In this document: positions 9,498 to 18,417 of the stretch, piece after piece | Numbering within the stretch: position 1 is the first letter of the stretch | Layout: the number at the start of each line of letters is the position of its first letter | Assembly: GCA_015057505.1 (NCBI GenBank) | Contig: SVEG01000002.1 | Span: forward strand, 62,001 to 126,000 | Origin: Lachnospiraceae bacterium | GTDB lineage: Bacteria; Bacillota; Clostridia; Lachnospirales; Lachnospiraceae | Reading direction: 5' to 3' | Length of the DNA: 64,000 bases | The notes under the pieces: generated by a model | The model's input: only the letters and a program-made list of their open reading frames with translations | Databases searched by the model: none | What the model was told of the DNA's origin: nothing | Made by a program: the position numbers and the translations under genes

Positions 9498-9941
9498 TTA
9501 CTTCAATGCTTTTATAAAAACAAAAACCTCATTTCCCTTTTTATTTGTATACGGATAAAAATCAGACTCAAAGCCTAATTTTTTATGTAATGCAATGCTT
9601 GCGACATTGTCCTTTTTGATTTGAGCAGAAGCGACTTCGTAACCTTTGTTCTTCGCAATATCTAATGCCAGCTTCATCGCTTGAAAGCCAAAGCCTTGTC
9701 CTCTATATTCTTCAAATATCTCCGGTCCGCAGGATATAATGTGCTCTGAATGCTCGTATAAAGAAATCATTCCGACGATTTCTTCGTTATGGACAATTGC
9801 AAACATTTCAAAATATCTGTTGTCGATTTCTTTCTTTGACCAGTCGGATAACATTAGCTGGAGTTCGGTATAGGAATGGTTTTTGTAACGATAGGACTGT
9901 AATGTTGGGAGGTCTTTTTCTGTGAAGTTGCGTAGTTGCAT
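9498..9941 (-). CDS. GNAT family N-acetyltransferase, downstream of structured RNA locus 1
   Basis: MQLRNFTEKDLPTLQSYR...EYRGQGFGFQAMKLALDIAKNKGYEVASAQIKKDNVASIALHKKLGFE; strong RBS GAGGAGG before ATG 9941. Confidence 0.9.
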   Translation of the reverse strand: MQLRNFTEKDLPTLQSYRYKNHSYTELQLMLSDWSKKEIDNRYFEMFAIVHNEEIVGMISLYEHSEHIISCGPEIFEEYRGQGFGFQAMKLALDIAKNKGYEVASAQIKKDNVASIALHKKLGFESDFYPYTNKKGNEVFVFIKALK

Positions 9942-9975
9942 ATGAGCACCTCCTCAAAAACCTCTCTATTTTTTC

Positions 9976-10003
9976 AAAAAAGGTTGCCCTTTCGGACAAC
10001 CTT
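9976..10003 (-). terminator. Intrinsic terminator between RNA locus 1 and the GNAT ORF
   Basis: Minus strand AAGGTTG TCCGAAAGGG CAACCTT TTTT. Confidence 0.85.
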
Positions 10004-10168
10004 GCTCCATTTCAAACATTGCTGATTTTTCTGTTGTCTGCCAACCTATCGCCCAACAAAAGCGATTAAAATGTGGAATTTTTCTGTTGTTCCCCAACCT
10101 GTCGACCTACGAATCGACTAATCTGTCAGATTTTTAAGGTGTCAGCTCACCTAAAAAAGTTTATCTTT
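9976..10168 (-). ncRNA. Candidate structured repeat RNA, locus 1 (paralogue of locus 2 at 45451-45644)
   Basis: About three tandem units, period 53 nt. Hairpins GTTG-GCAGA-CAAC, GTTG-GGGAA-CAAC and AGGTG-AGCTGA-CACCT alternate with stems ATCGC/GCGAT and GTCGA/TCGAC. Perfect promoter upstream, terminator downstream. Confidence 0.75.
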
Positions 10169-10174
10169 AATATT

Positions 10175-10203
10175 ATTATATATGCCGGAAATTTTTATGT
10201 CAA
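10175..10203 (-). promoter_or_regulatory. Perfect consensus sigma-A promoter of RNA locus 1
   Basis: Minus strand TTGACA(10203-10198)-17 bp-TATAAT(10180-10175). Confidence 0.9.
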
Positions 10204-10288
10204 TATAATTCCTCTTGGATACCCTTACTTTAGTTTATAATCTGCTAATCATATTTTTAATATAAATATGTAAAATAAATATTATGTT

Positions 10289-11218
10289 TTATTCCCACTC
10301 TTTTCTTTTATCAAGATATAATAGTATTAAGGTAAATATAGTTATTACATTAATCGCATCACTCTGATTTTTAAAAAGAATTTCAAAAGCAAATGTTGCT
10401 ATTACAAATAATATTACTAAACAAAGTAATTGAAATCTCCACAATGTCTTTTTTTGATATTCTAAATCCCAATTTAAACTTTCAACTCGTGTCTGTTTAA
10501 ACTTTTTAATTTCTTCCTGCCTATTTTCCACATATTTTTTTATATCAACATTCGTGGGTAATTTATCAGGAATACTACGTTGTTTTCTACTAACTGCTCT
10601 ATTTATTTTTAGCATTCCATGTTTATTCATAATTTTCAAAATTACCATATTAATAAGGTCTACGTCAATTTTAATCAATCCAAGCAAAATAAATATAGCA
10701 ACCGGATATGAGCAAATTATATTATTAGATATATATGCAAAATATGATGCCAAGTAATCAGCAATTTCTGCATCTACATATACTAAAGCAATGATAGCGA
10801 ATAAATCTATTGTTATAATAATCAAAACGTTTTCAAAATTTTCAAATTTTTTTGCTCGTTTATTTATTATAATTTCAAAAATCTTCAATATTATTATAAC
10901 AGGAATACAAATCAAAAAGCACAAACATAACAATAGCTTATAAATACATTGTATTACTTTTGTAAATCGTCTCGAAATATGCAACTTATTATATATGTAA
11001 AAATAAGATATTAAAAAAAGCATCATCACAGAAGTACATACCGTTACAAAATATCCAAATAGCACTTTATCAATTACAGTTTTGGAAATCAAAAAATAAA
11101 CTATAAACATTATATCAATTATAGTAAAAAATAACACCATCCACAGAAGCCCTTTTTCTCCTATATCTTTCCTTCTGCTTTGCCACAGATTATTAATTTT
11201 TTCATTTATTACTTTCAT
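10289..11218 (-). CDS. Hypothetical multi-pass membrane protein
   Basis: Several hydrophobic segments. Start MKVINEKINNLWQ at 11218 preceded by GAAAGGTG. Preceded by regulatory module R1. Confidence 0.7.
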   Translation of the reverse strand: MKVINEKINNLWQSRRKDIGEKGLLWMVLFFTIIDIMFIVYFLISKTVIDKVLFGYFVTVCTSVMMLFLISYFYIYNKLHISRRFTKVIQCIYKLLLCLCFLICIPVIIILKIFEIIINKRAKKFENFENVLIIITIDLFAIIALVYVDAEIADYLASYFAYISNNIICSYPVAIFILLGLIKIDVDLINMVILKIMNKHGMLKINRAVSRKQRSIPDKLPTNVDIKKYVENRQEEIKKFKQTRVESLNWDLEYQKKTLWRFQLLCLVILFVIATFAFEILFKNQSDAINVITIFTLILLYLDKRKEWE

Positions 11219-11271
11219 ATAATCCAACACCTTTCTTATTTTTAGTAACAATAAACTCTCTTTATTAATTT

Positions 11272-11462
11272 TACCACGTCACCCTTACAATTCTCTTACA
11301 AAAATACAAATTTCTACATTTTTCACAAAAAATTCTTAACTATCCGCTGTCTTTTCCTTCGATAATCGCTTATTAAAATCCATTTCACTTTACACTATAC
11401 ACATTACTTGCCGCATACATGCAAAAAAGTCCGACAGAACCCACTTCCATCGGACTTCCATA
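11272..11462 (-). repeat. Intergenic terminator+promoter module R1
   Basis: Homologous to 15195-15360 and 18418-18556; TGTAAG direct repeats (minus strand) at 11300-11295 and 11289-11284. Confidence 0.8.
11424..11462 (-). terminator. Intrinsic terminator, TCCGACAGAA family
   Basis: Minus strand GGAAGTCCGATGGAAGTGGGTTCTGTCGGACTTTTTT. Confidence 0.8.
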
Positions 11463-11467
11463 TCCAC

Positions 11468-11743
11468 CTATTCTACCTCTGCCACATTAAGCTCCATAGC
11501 TGTAACACAGCTTCCCCACTCGGCACTAATGCCAACCTTTGAAACGATACGCAAATCAGGATTTTGCTTCAACGCCCTAATATACGGTAAATCTGTACGT
11601 TCTATGCGTTTTTCTCCGTCTACTGTCAGCGTCATCTTCTCGCGTTCCAAAAGCCAAGAGATATTTACAAATTCATTTACCGAGATTTTGCCGAAACCGC
11701 CGAAACCGTATTGCTACGCAGTCAATACATCGTATATTCGCAA
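11468..11743 (-). pseudogene. Fragment of an unknown protein interrupted by an in-frame TAG
   Basis: Reading from TTG 11743: LRIYDVLTA*QYGFGGFGKISVNEFVNISWLLEREKMTLTVDGEKRIERTDLPYIRALKQNPDLRIVSKVGISAEWGSCVTAMELNVAEVE; stop complement cta at 11714-11716. Confidence 0.5.
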
Positions 11744-11886
11744 TTCTTCCTCCTTGCATTCCGATTAAAAATGTCTTCACAGTTGTCAGAATAAAATCTT
11801 ATATTAGCGCTGTCGGTTTTCGCAGCAACATTGACCTTAAGCGTAAATGCATAAGTCTGTGGCGTTTTGAGGTAGTAATTTCATTA

Positions 11887-12999
11887 TCAACTACACATCT
11901 TTAGTATTGATTGCATACGTTGAACTTGTTCTTCAAAATTTACTTTCTTTGCACCTCGTTGTTCCAAGTATTCCTTAACTTTGTCAAAACATACATCTAT
12001 ATCTCGCAACATTCCATCAGTAAAAGTTATTGTTGTAATTCCATATTGCTTATAGAATTCATTCCTTTTTGCCATTTCTTTTTCCCATTGTAATCTTATA
12101 TCTTCATTCATTTGTTTTTGAGTTTTGCTAGTAATTCCACTCACACTCATATGTGTAGATTGCGGACTTATTTCAAACCCAATCAATTTTTGCGTATAAG
12201 GATTTAATATTGTAAAATCTAATCTATACTTATGTGCTTGATCTTCTTTACTAAATCTGAACTCGGGAATAAGTAACGGAACCTCTGTTACGTTTTCATG
12301 TCTTTTTAGAAACTCAAAATATTTCGCCATTATCTGCTTCTCATAATCAGATCTTGAAATTCTCATTACTATCTGTTCATAAAAATTAATAAAGGCTTGC
12401 AAATCAGAAAACGTATACGGTTGTGGATTTCCTGGCGAAACAATTCCTGTTGACAAAATATGTCCAATCGTCCAATATTCATATTTCGCTCGTCTTATTT
12501 CACTTACATCATTTGTCCACTTTTCTTGCCTATAAGCAGGACTAATCATTATTCCCCAAAATAATGGATTGCTACCAAACCATACTTCCCACAAATTTTC
12601 ATTAGGTTTATATCTTTTTCTTTCTTTCAAATTTCTATAAAAATTTCTTTCAAGAAATGTATTAATATACTTTTGACAAATTGGATACTTCATCATTTCC
12701 AATATAATATATTGATATTTGCCATTTGGCCCATCAAACACTTTTTCTCCATATGCATCACATAAACCTTTTAACCATTGTGCTATAAAGTCATTAGGAT
12801 TAACAAATTCTGTTCTTATACTATCAACAAAAATGTTATTTTTTCCGCCAATAGTACTATGTAACGATTGCAAAGAACAGCTATCTGCCTTACCCTCTCT
12901 AACGCGTAAATTACTATATATTTTTAACACTTCTTCTTGATCTTTCTTTATCACTTCAGTCAGATGTTCTGCATATGCCCATGCACTTGTAAAACCCAT
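11887..12999 (-). CDS. Hypothetical protein, possible PD-(D/E)XK-like nuclease domain at C-terminus
   Basis: PEFRFSKEDQAHKYRLDFTILNPYTQKLIGFEISPQSTH resembles the E...D...ExX layout of restriction-like folds; sits directly downstream of the OLD-type ATPase. Confidence 0.5.
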   Translation of the reverse strand: MGFTSAWAYAEHLTEVIKKDQEEVLKIYSNLRVREGKADSCSLQSLHSTIGGKNNIFVDSIRTEFVNPNDFIAQWLKGLCDAYGEKVFDGPNGKYQYIILEMMKYPICQKYINTFLERNFYRNLKERKRYKPNENLWEVWFGSNPLFWGIMISPAYRQEKWTNDVSEIRRAKYEYWTIGHILSTGIVSPGNPQPYTFSDLQAFINFYEQIVMRISRSDYEKQIMAKYFEFLKRHENVTEVPLLIPEFRFSKEDQAHKYRLDFTILNPYTQKLIGFEISPQSTHMSVSGITSKTQKQMNEDIRLQWEKEMAKRNEFYKQYGITTITFTDGMLRDIDVCFDKVKEYLEQRGAKKVNFEEQVQRMQSILKMCS

Positions 13000-13156
13000 T
13001 TCTTTCCCTCCATTTACATATAAATCTATTTCGCTTTCAGATATACGTTTTCCATTACATTGTCATATTCAAAGCTTTCATCATTATTTCTCACTAATGA
13101 TGTGCAAAGAATAAGAGAAAAGCGAAGGAAAATGGTTATCTCAGATTTTTATTATC

Positions 13157-15010
13157 TTAATTTTCAAAAATCTCAAATAATTTAACCCATTTAGTAAAAT
13201 ATTCATTAGGAATATCAGCATGCTTCTTGTTTTTAAGTGCTTGCTTAAATGCTTTTGACAACTCTACTTTCCATCCTTCACCTAATTCAACCGAATACTT
13301 TTTTGCAAATTCTTCTATTTGAGGAAGAATAGGTCTTGCCACATCATATTCATCTTCAAAAGCTGCCTCTTCTACAGAAACAAACATACGTGTAATGCCT
13401 CTGTTTAGAAGGCTAAATGGAACAATATCTTCAACTTCACTATTATCCATTTCAACAATATCTTTTATTTCAATAACACGTACTTTTTGGTCTTTGTATA
13501 AACCGGAATGCAACTTTTTCACCGCATCTTTACCCATCTGATCTGAATCAGCAATAACATATGGAAGTTGCTCTGCTTTGCTAGAAACAATGCTTACAAC
13601 ACCTGAAATACCTTTTACACCACCTGATGGTATGAAAACAATTTCCTGCTTAGGGGCTATCTTTTTTTCCTTAATCAAAAATGCCTTGATAGCATTAAGA
13701 TAATATTGATCCGATGGACCTTCTACTATTACAGTTTGACACCCTTGCAAAAGTATATCAGAAACACTAAGTCCCATAGCCGCGTGAACGGCATAAATGG
13801 ATTTTTCATTTAGCGCATCTGTTCCTTGCCTTAAATTACAAGAAGACAATGTATTTCCATTTTCGTCCCTATACACAACCCTGCATCTATCAATGTTTGA
13901 TGTATCAATCAAAAACGGAGAATGCGTTGTGTTGATAATTTGATTTGTCTCCGATAACTTGTCAAAAAACTTAGAAAGATCCTTTTGAGCCATAGGGTGC
14001 AAGGTTAATCCTGCTTCATCCAAAAGCAAAATCGCATTTTTATGTTGTTCTTGACTTTCTACTAAGAATATTAAATAAAAGCTTAAAAACCATTGTAAAC
14101 CTGTGCTCCGCAATTCTAAAGCCACTTCATCTGCTCTTATACTGTCTGAAACCCATATACGGAAATACTCTCCATCTGCTTCAAATCTGAATCTATATTC
14201 CCCTTGATTCCACCACTCTTTAAATTTTGTAGTTAATTCGTTTGATGCAGACTGTAAAAGAATGCTTCGTTTCTCTTTATTATTCTCTGCTTTTTCTATT
14301 TCAGCCTTCTTAGGTATACCAGGTTGATTATTAACCCCTTTTGGTGCATAAGAACTTGCCTCTTGTCCTAAATCTAAAATTTCCTGTGGGTTCAATTTCA
14401 CAAAATCAAACAACACCCTTAAAGTACGTACCTGTTCTTTATTTGGATCTATACCAGTAACAACTTGTCCGTTCAACCATTTTACAACATGTGGTAAATA
14501 AATTTTCGCTGATAAATTCCCATAATTTGAATAATACACAAACTTCGGAATATGTTTAAGCACTTCATTATTTAAATTTTCTATATATATGGATTCATCA
14601 AAATTTTCATCTGCCTTATTTTTTTCCGTTGCTTCTGGGACTCCATTTGGATAATCAAATTTATATGTACCATCATAATATCTAGATACCACAACCGTAT
14701 TTCCTTCACAACAATTTGCGCCAACTTCTTTTGATATTTCATCAGCGCTTTCCTTATCAATCATAAATTCAGCAGATATAAATTTAACTTCTCCTAAATT
14801 ATCACGTAATGTGCTTAGTTTTGAAACTGGCAAATCATGAAGTTCATCTATTTCTCCTTCACGTGCCGGATTGAGTTTCCACAGAGCTAAAAGTAAGTTA
14901 GACTTTCCAGATTCATTAATCCCGACTAATGTTGTAACATCATTACAGTCAATCCAACCACTATCCTCTACAGAACGAAAATTTGCCACTTGATAACGAG
15001 TTAATTTCAT
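13157..15010 (-). CDS. AAA ATPase/OLD-family protein with TOPRIM domain
   Basis: Walker A GINESGKSN; AILLLDEAGLTLHPMAQKDL; NTTHSPFLID; TOPRIM-like VIVEGPSDQYYLNAI...YVIADSDQ. Confidence 0.9.
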   Translation of the reverse strand: MKLTRYQVANFRSVEDSGWIDCNDVTTLVGINESGKSNLLLALWKLNPAREGEIDELHDLPVSKLSTLRDNLGEVKFISAEFMIDKESADEISKEVGANCCEGNTVVVSRYYDGTYKFDYPNGVPEATEKNKADENFDESIYIENLNNEVLKHIPKFVYYSNYGNLSAKIYLPHVVKWLNGQVVTGIDPNKEQVRTLRVLFDFVKLNPQEILDLGQEASSYAPKGVNNQPGIPKKAEIEKAENNKEKRSILLQSASNELTTKFKEWWNQGEYRFRFEADGEYFRIWVSDSIRADEVALELRSTGLQWFLSFYLIFLVESQEQHKNAILLLDEAGLTLHPMAQKDLSKFFDKLSETNQIINTTHSPFLIDTSNIDRCRVVYRDENGNTLSSCNLRQGTDALNEKSIYAVHAAMGLSVSDILLQGCQTVIVEGPSDQYYLNAIKAFLIKEKKIAPKQEIVFIPSGGVKGISGVVSIVSSKAEQLPYVIADSDQMGKDAVKKLHSGLYKDQKVRVIEIKDIVEMDNSEVEDIVPFSLLNRGITRMFVSVEEAAFEDEYDVARPILPQIEEFAKKYSVELGEGWKVELSKAFKQALKNKKHADIPNEYFTKWVKLFEIFEN

Positions 15011-15194
15011 TATATTTCCTCCTTAACATATTTATATTGTAAATTATTGTATTTTTCCTTTCTACCACTTTTCATTGTGTTCACTTTATTACCCAAACAC
15101 AGCTCATAAATACCTCTCAAAATAAAACAACTACAAAAAAGCTATATCTGCTTAATTCTTATTCACATGATAAAGTACCTACTATAAAAACAGT

Positions 15195-15360
15195 TTACCA
15201 TATCAACCTTACATTTCTCTTACAAAAATAATATTTTTCGACATTTTCCTAAAAATATTCTTAATTAATCGTTTTTTATACCACTTCATTTTATCTACTA
15301 TACATAATCCATCATAACAATACAAAAAAATCCGACAGAACCAGTTTCTGTCGGACTTTC
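15195..15360 (-). repeat. Intergenic terminator+promoter module R2 (upstream of OLD gene)
   Basis: TGTAAG direct repeats (minus strand) at 15224-15219 and 15213-15208, 11-bp period; homologous to R1 and R3. Confidence 0.8.
15322..15360 (-). terminator. Intrinsic terminator of EcsC gene, TCCGACAGAA family
   Basis: Minus strand GGAAAGTCCGACAGAAACTGGTTCTGTCGGATTTTTTT. Confidence 0.85.
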
Positions 15361-15371
15361 CATACTATCTA

Positions 15372-16178
15372 TCAAATTTCTTCCACATCATTATTTGCCA
15401 ATACTTCTTCAAAATCAGCCGCGTCCACAACGACGGTTTCCTCTTCTTCCTTGCGCTTCGTAAAGTCACCTTCCATGAACCATTTATATGCTCTGTCGGC
15501 AATCAACTTTGTTTCAACCAAATCAAGACCACCGCCAATTACCGCACCAACTCCCGGTAACATTTTACCTAAATTCAAAACACCCTTAGTTCCAAATTTA
15601 GTTATAAATCTAAAACCAACTTTCTGATTTATCTTTGTCAAAACCTTACCCGGTATTTTCTTGATTAGTCCGTTTGCAAACTTCATACCAAACTTTATAC
15701 CCGCTTGCTTTATAAGTTCATTCACTGCTACACCAGCCAAACAAGCATAGATAAATGTCTGAGTCTGGTCACTATCCAATTCAAATCCATTCATATATGC
15801 AACACACGCTATCATTCGCATCTGCACATACAACACGCTTCCTATATTCGCCGGCAAAGTTACCGGCATAGTAACAATTCCTCCAAATCCGGCAATAAAC
15901 CCTGATGTTGTACACTTGGCAATCTGATTACGAAGCATTGCCTTACATGCCTCTTCCTTTGTTGCATACTTTTTCAAATAATCATTTGCCATATCTTCGA
16001 CACTGGAACTTACTTTAGGAACTCCATGTAAACATTTGTCATAGCAAGAATCTAATAACTTCATGATATCTGCTTGTGTTAATAACTGTTTCTTTTCTTT
16101 TTCACTCATACTTTTTCTCCTTTGTTGTGTTGGTATTAAAGGATTTGTATTTTTCGCGAAGTTCTTATCTTCATTCAT
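15372..16178 (-). CDS. EcsC family protein
   Basis: C-terminal hydrophobic/EcsC-like region (TTSGFIAGFGGIVTMPVTLPANIGSVLYVQMRMIACVAYMNGFELDSDQTQTFIYACLAG). Confidence 0.75.
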   Translation of the reverse strand: MNEDKNFAKNTNPLIPTQQRRKSMSEKEKKQLLTQADIMKLLDSCYDKCLHGVPKVSSSVEDMANDYLKKYATKEEACKAMLRNQIAKCTTSGFIAGFGGIVTMPVTLPANIGSVLYVQMRMIACVAYMNGFELDSDQTQTFIYACLAGVAVNELIKQAGIKFGMKFANGLIKKIPGKVLTKINQKVGFRFITKFGTKGVLNLGKMLPGVGAVIGGGLDLVETKLIADRAYKWFMEGDFTKRKEEEETVVVDAADFEEVLANNDVEEI

Positions 16179-16326
16179 AATATTGTCTTCACTTAATTTG
16201 TCTATAAAAAATCTCTTTCTACAACCATCGCGGTTTGAGGAGAAACTTTGATTATTTACTTATATTCAATAAGCATCCTCCTCATACACAATAAGTGTAA
16301 TAATGAAACATGTTTTTGTATATTAA

Positions 16327-18249
16327 TCACTGTACCTTAAATTCTATTAAAAAATCCCTATATTTCTCCTCTAGCTCAAGATTTGATGCCATCTCTTCTC
16401 TAAGCGCTTCAAAAAATTTGCCTTCGCAAGAAGGACTACGTACCCAGTTATTTACATTAGCTGCCTTATTTGCTTCTGAAGCTGTCTTCACCAAAACTTT
16501 TACAGTCAAAGTCAAAAATAAATTTGCTGATGCCTCAATTAATTTCTTCTTAAATTCTTTATCTGAATAATAACGATCATAATTAAACAATCTCTTATCA
16601 CTCTTAGCGTCAAATTGTGCTTTAAACTCATAATAAAGCGAAATAAAATAGAACATACAAATTCCTGCAGTATCTAAATGCAAAGAGTTCTGTGCTATTC
16701 GTGCATCAATATTCTTAATTGTATCTGGGTTTGTTTCATTTTCTTTTTGTTCTTGAGCCTTTGTTATTCGTTCTGTTAGAGTTGTTTTCAAAACTCGTTT
16801 TGCCTCTTTATAAATATGCTGAACAAATAACAGCTCATCAATATCTGTTTTAGTTTTTGTAAATATAACTCCATTATTATCCGGATTTTCTTTATCACAA
16901 AAGAAAATATCATGATAAATTTTATTAATAACATAATCACTTTGAGAATAATCGTTATTAAATAATGCACTCTTTTTATCTTTCGCAGTAAATGGCTTTT
17001 GTAAAAATGACGCATATGCAAGTTGCGCTAATTCTTCGTTTGTAGTTTTACGATGAACAATTCCTTTATTAAAACCTCCTGGTATTTGGGAGCCTCGCCT
17101 AATTTCAACAAATATTTGTGGATATGTATCATCCAGAAGCCATTGATTAAGATACTTTTGCTCAGGTCTATTTGCAACCATATCACGCGAAGTAATTGGA
17201 TTTTGAGTGTTGTTATATATTGCGATGTCTTGACGCATCTTTTCATCTCCAACTTTCAAAATCCTTGCTAATACATAAACTTTTTTTAATGCCTCTATTT
17301 TTTCATTTTCTTGATTTTTCTTTGCTTCTCTAAGAAACAAACCTAATGAACTTGTTGTTTGTGCACCATTTACTATAGAAAAATCCCTCAAAGAAACCTT
17401 TCCATCATTTGCATCCGCAATATCTGCATCTCGCGCGATAATTGTAATTCCATTATTATAATACCAAAAATTCTCTGGACACTCATTTATTGTATTACTC
17501 ATAGCTTGAAACGTTTTACTCTTTTTTGTTATAAGTGATTCTCTTAAGTTACTTCCGAACAAGATATTACGTCCTGCTTCTGTACTAAAATATGTATTAT
17601 TAAGTTGTGCCAAATCAAAGCCATTAATACTACACACTATTGCACCATGATTATTATCTAAGCTTCCATATTGCATGCTTGTATCAATAGCAATTTCATC
17701 ATTGTCAACAAACTCACTTGTATTATTATAAATAATTTCCAAAGCTTTCATCGTAAGTATATGCTCATTTTCTTCTGAACCAGAAAAATCATCTGCAACT
17801 CCTGTATGAACAACATAATAATTACAATGACTCTTATTTGCTTTATCCAAACTAGAGCTACTTAACATTTCTTTACATGTTTCACTATTTATCAACTTAG
17901 GATTTTTGCAATAATCATCTATTGTACGTCTCATTCCTAAAATTGCATTTCGTAATTCACTCTCATCAAGCGCTGTATTTTTTACTTGAATTATATCAAA
18001 GCTACACTCATCTCCATTTTCATGTTGATAAAAAATATCTATTCCCGCATCCGGAGGAGCTATAACATATTTACGCAATTCATTTATATTACTTTTTACA
18101 AAATCAGGCAAAAACTTGCCATAAAGCACTTTTAATACAACCAATTCAAATGCATCATTTTTTTGATTATTACGAACAATTGGACTATAACTAGGCAAAC
18201 CTTTAAACTCTTCATAATATTGTTCTTGTAATTCTATTAACGTTTTCAT
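16327..18249 (-). CDS. AIPR family protein (abortive infection phage resistance type)
   Basis: PDAGIDIFYQHENGDECSFDIIQVKN; FWYYNNGITIIARD; IVNGAQTTSSL; IAIYNNTQNPITSRDMVAN are characteristic AIPR motifs. Confidence 0.9.
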   Translation of the reverse strand: MKTLIELQEQYYEEFKGLPSYSPIVRNNQKNDAFELVVLKVLYGKFLPDFVKSNINELRKYVIAPPDAGIDIFYQHENGDECSFDIIQVKNTALDESELRNAILGMRRTIDDYCKNPKLINSETCKEMLSSSSLDKANKSHCNYYVVHTGVADDFSGSEENEHILTMKALEIIYNNTSEFVDNDEIAIDTSMQYGSLDNNHGAIVCSINGFDLAQLNNTYFSTEAGRNILFGSNLRESLITKKSKTFQAMSNTINECPENFWYYNNGITIIARDADIADANDGKVSLRDFSIVNGAQTTSSLGLFLREAKKNQENEKIEALKKVYVLARILKVGDEKMRQDIAIYNNTQNPITSRDMVANRPEQKYLNQWLLDDTYPQIFVEIRRGSQIPGGFNKGIVHRKTTNEELAQLAYASFLQKPFTAKDKKSALFNNDYSQSDYVINKIYHDIFFCDKENPDNNGVIFTKTKTDIDELLFVQHIYKEAKRVLKTTLTERITKAQEQKENETNPDTIKNIDARIAQNSLHLDTAGICMFYFISLYYEFKAQFDAKSDKRLFNYDRYYSDKEFKKKLIEASANLFLTLTVKVLVKTASEANKAANVNNWVRSPSCEGKFFEALREEMASNLELEEKYRDFLIEFKVQ

Positions 18250-18417
18250 GCATTTACTTCTCCTTTGTATTTTCTTTTCATTTCATTTTGTATTATATAA
18301 TCAAATTATAACATACTTGTTTTTTGTATTCAACTTTGCAATTTTACAAAATCTACTATCCATAAAAAATAACCATTCTCCATGAAATATATATTCAATA
18401 CTTTTATTAATAATAAT

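Noticed and set aside
9980-10203. RNA locus considered as a known tandem riboswitch (preQ1, glycine and similar)
   Set aside because: I could not match the loop or core sequences to riboswitch consensus motifs I know, and the terminator lies before unrelated genes. An Infernal/Rfam scan is needed to settle this.
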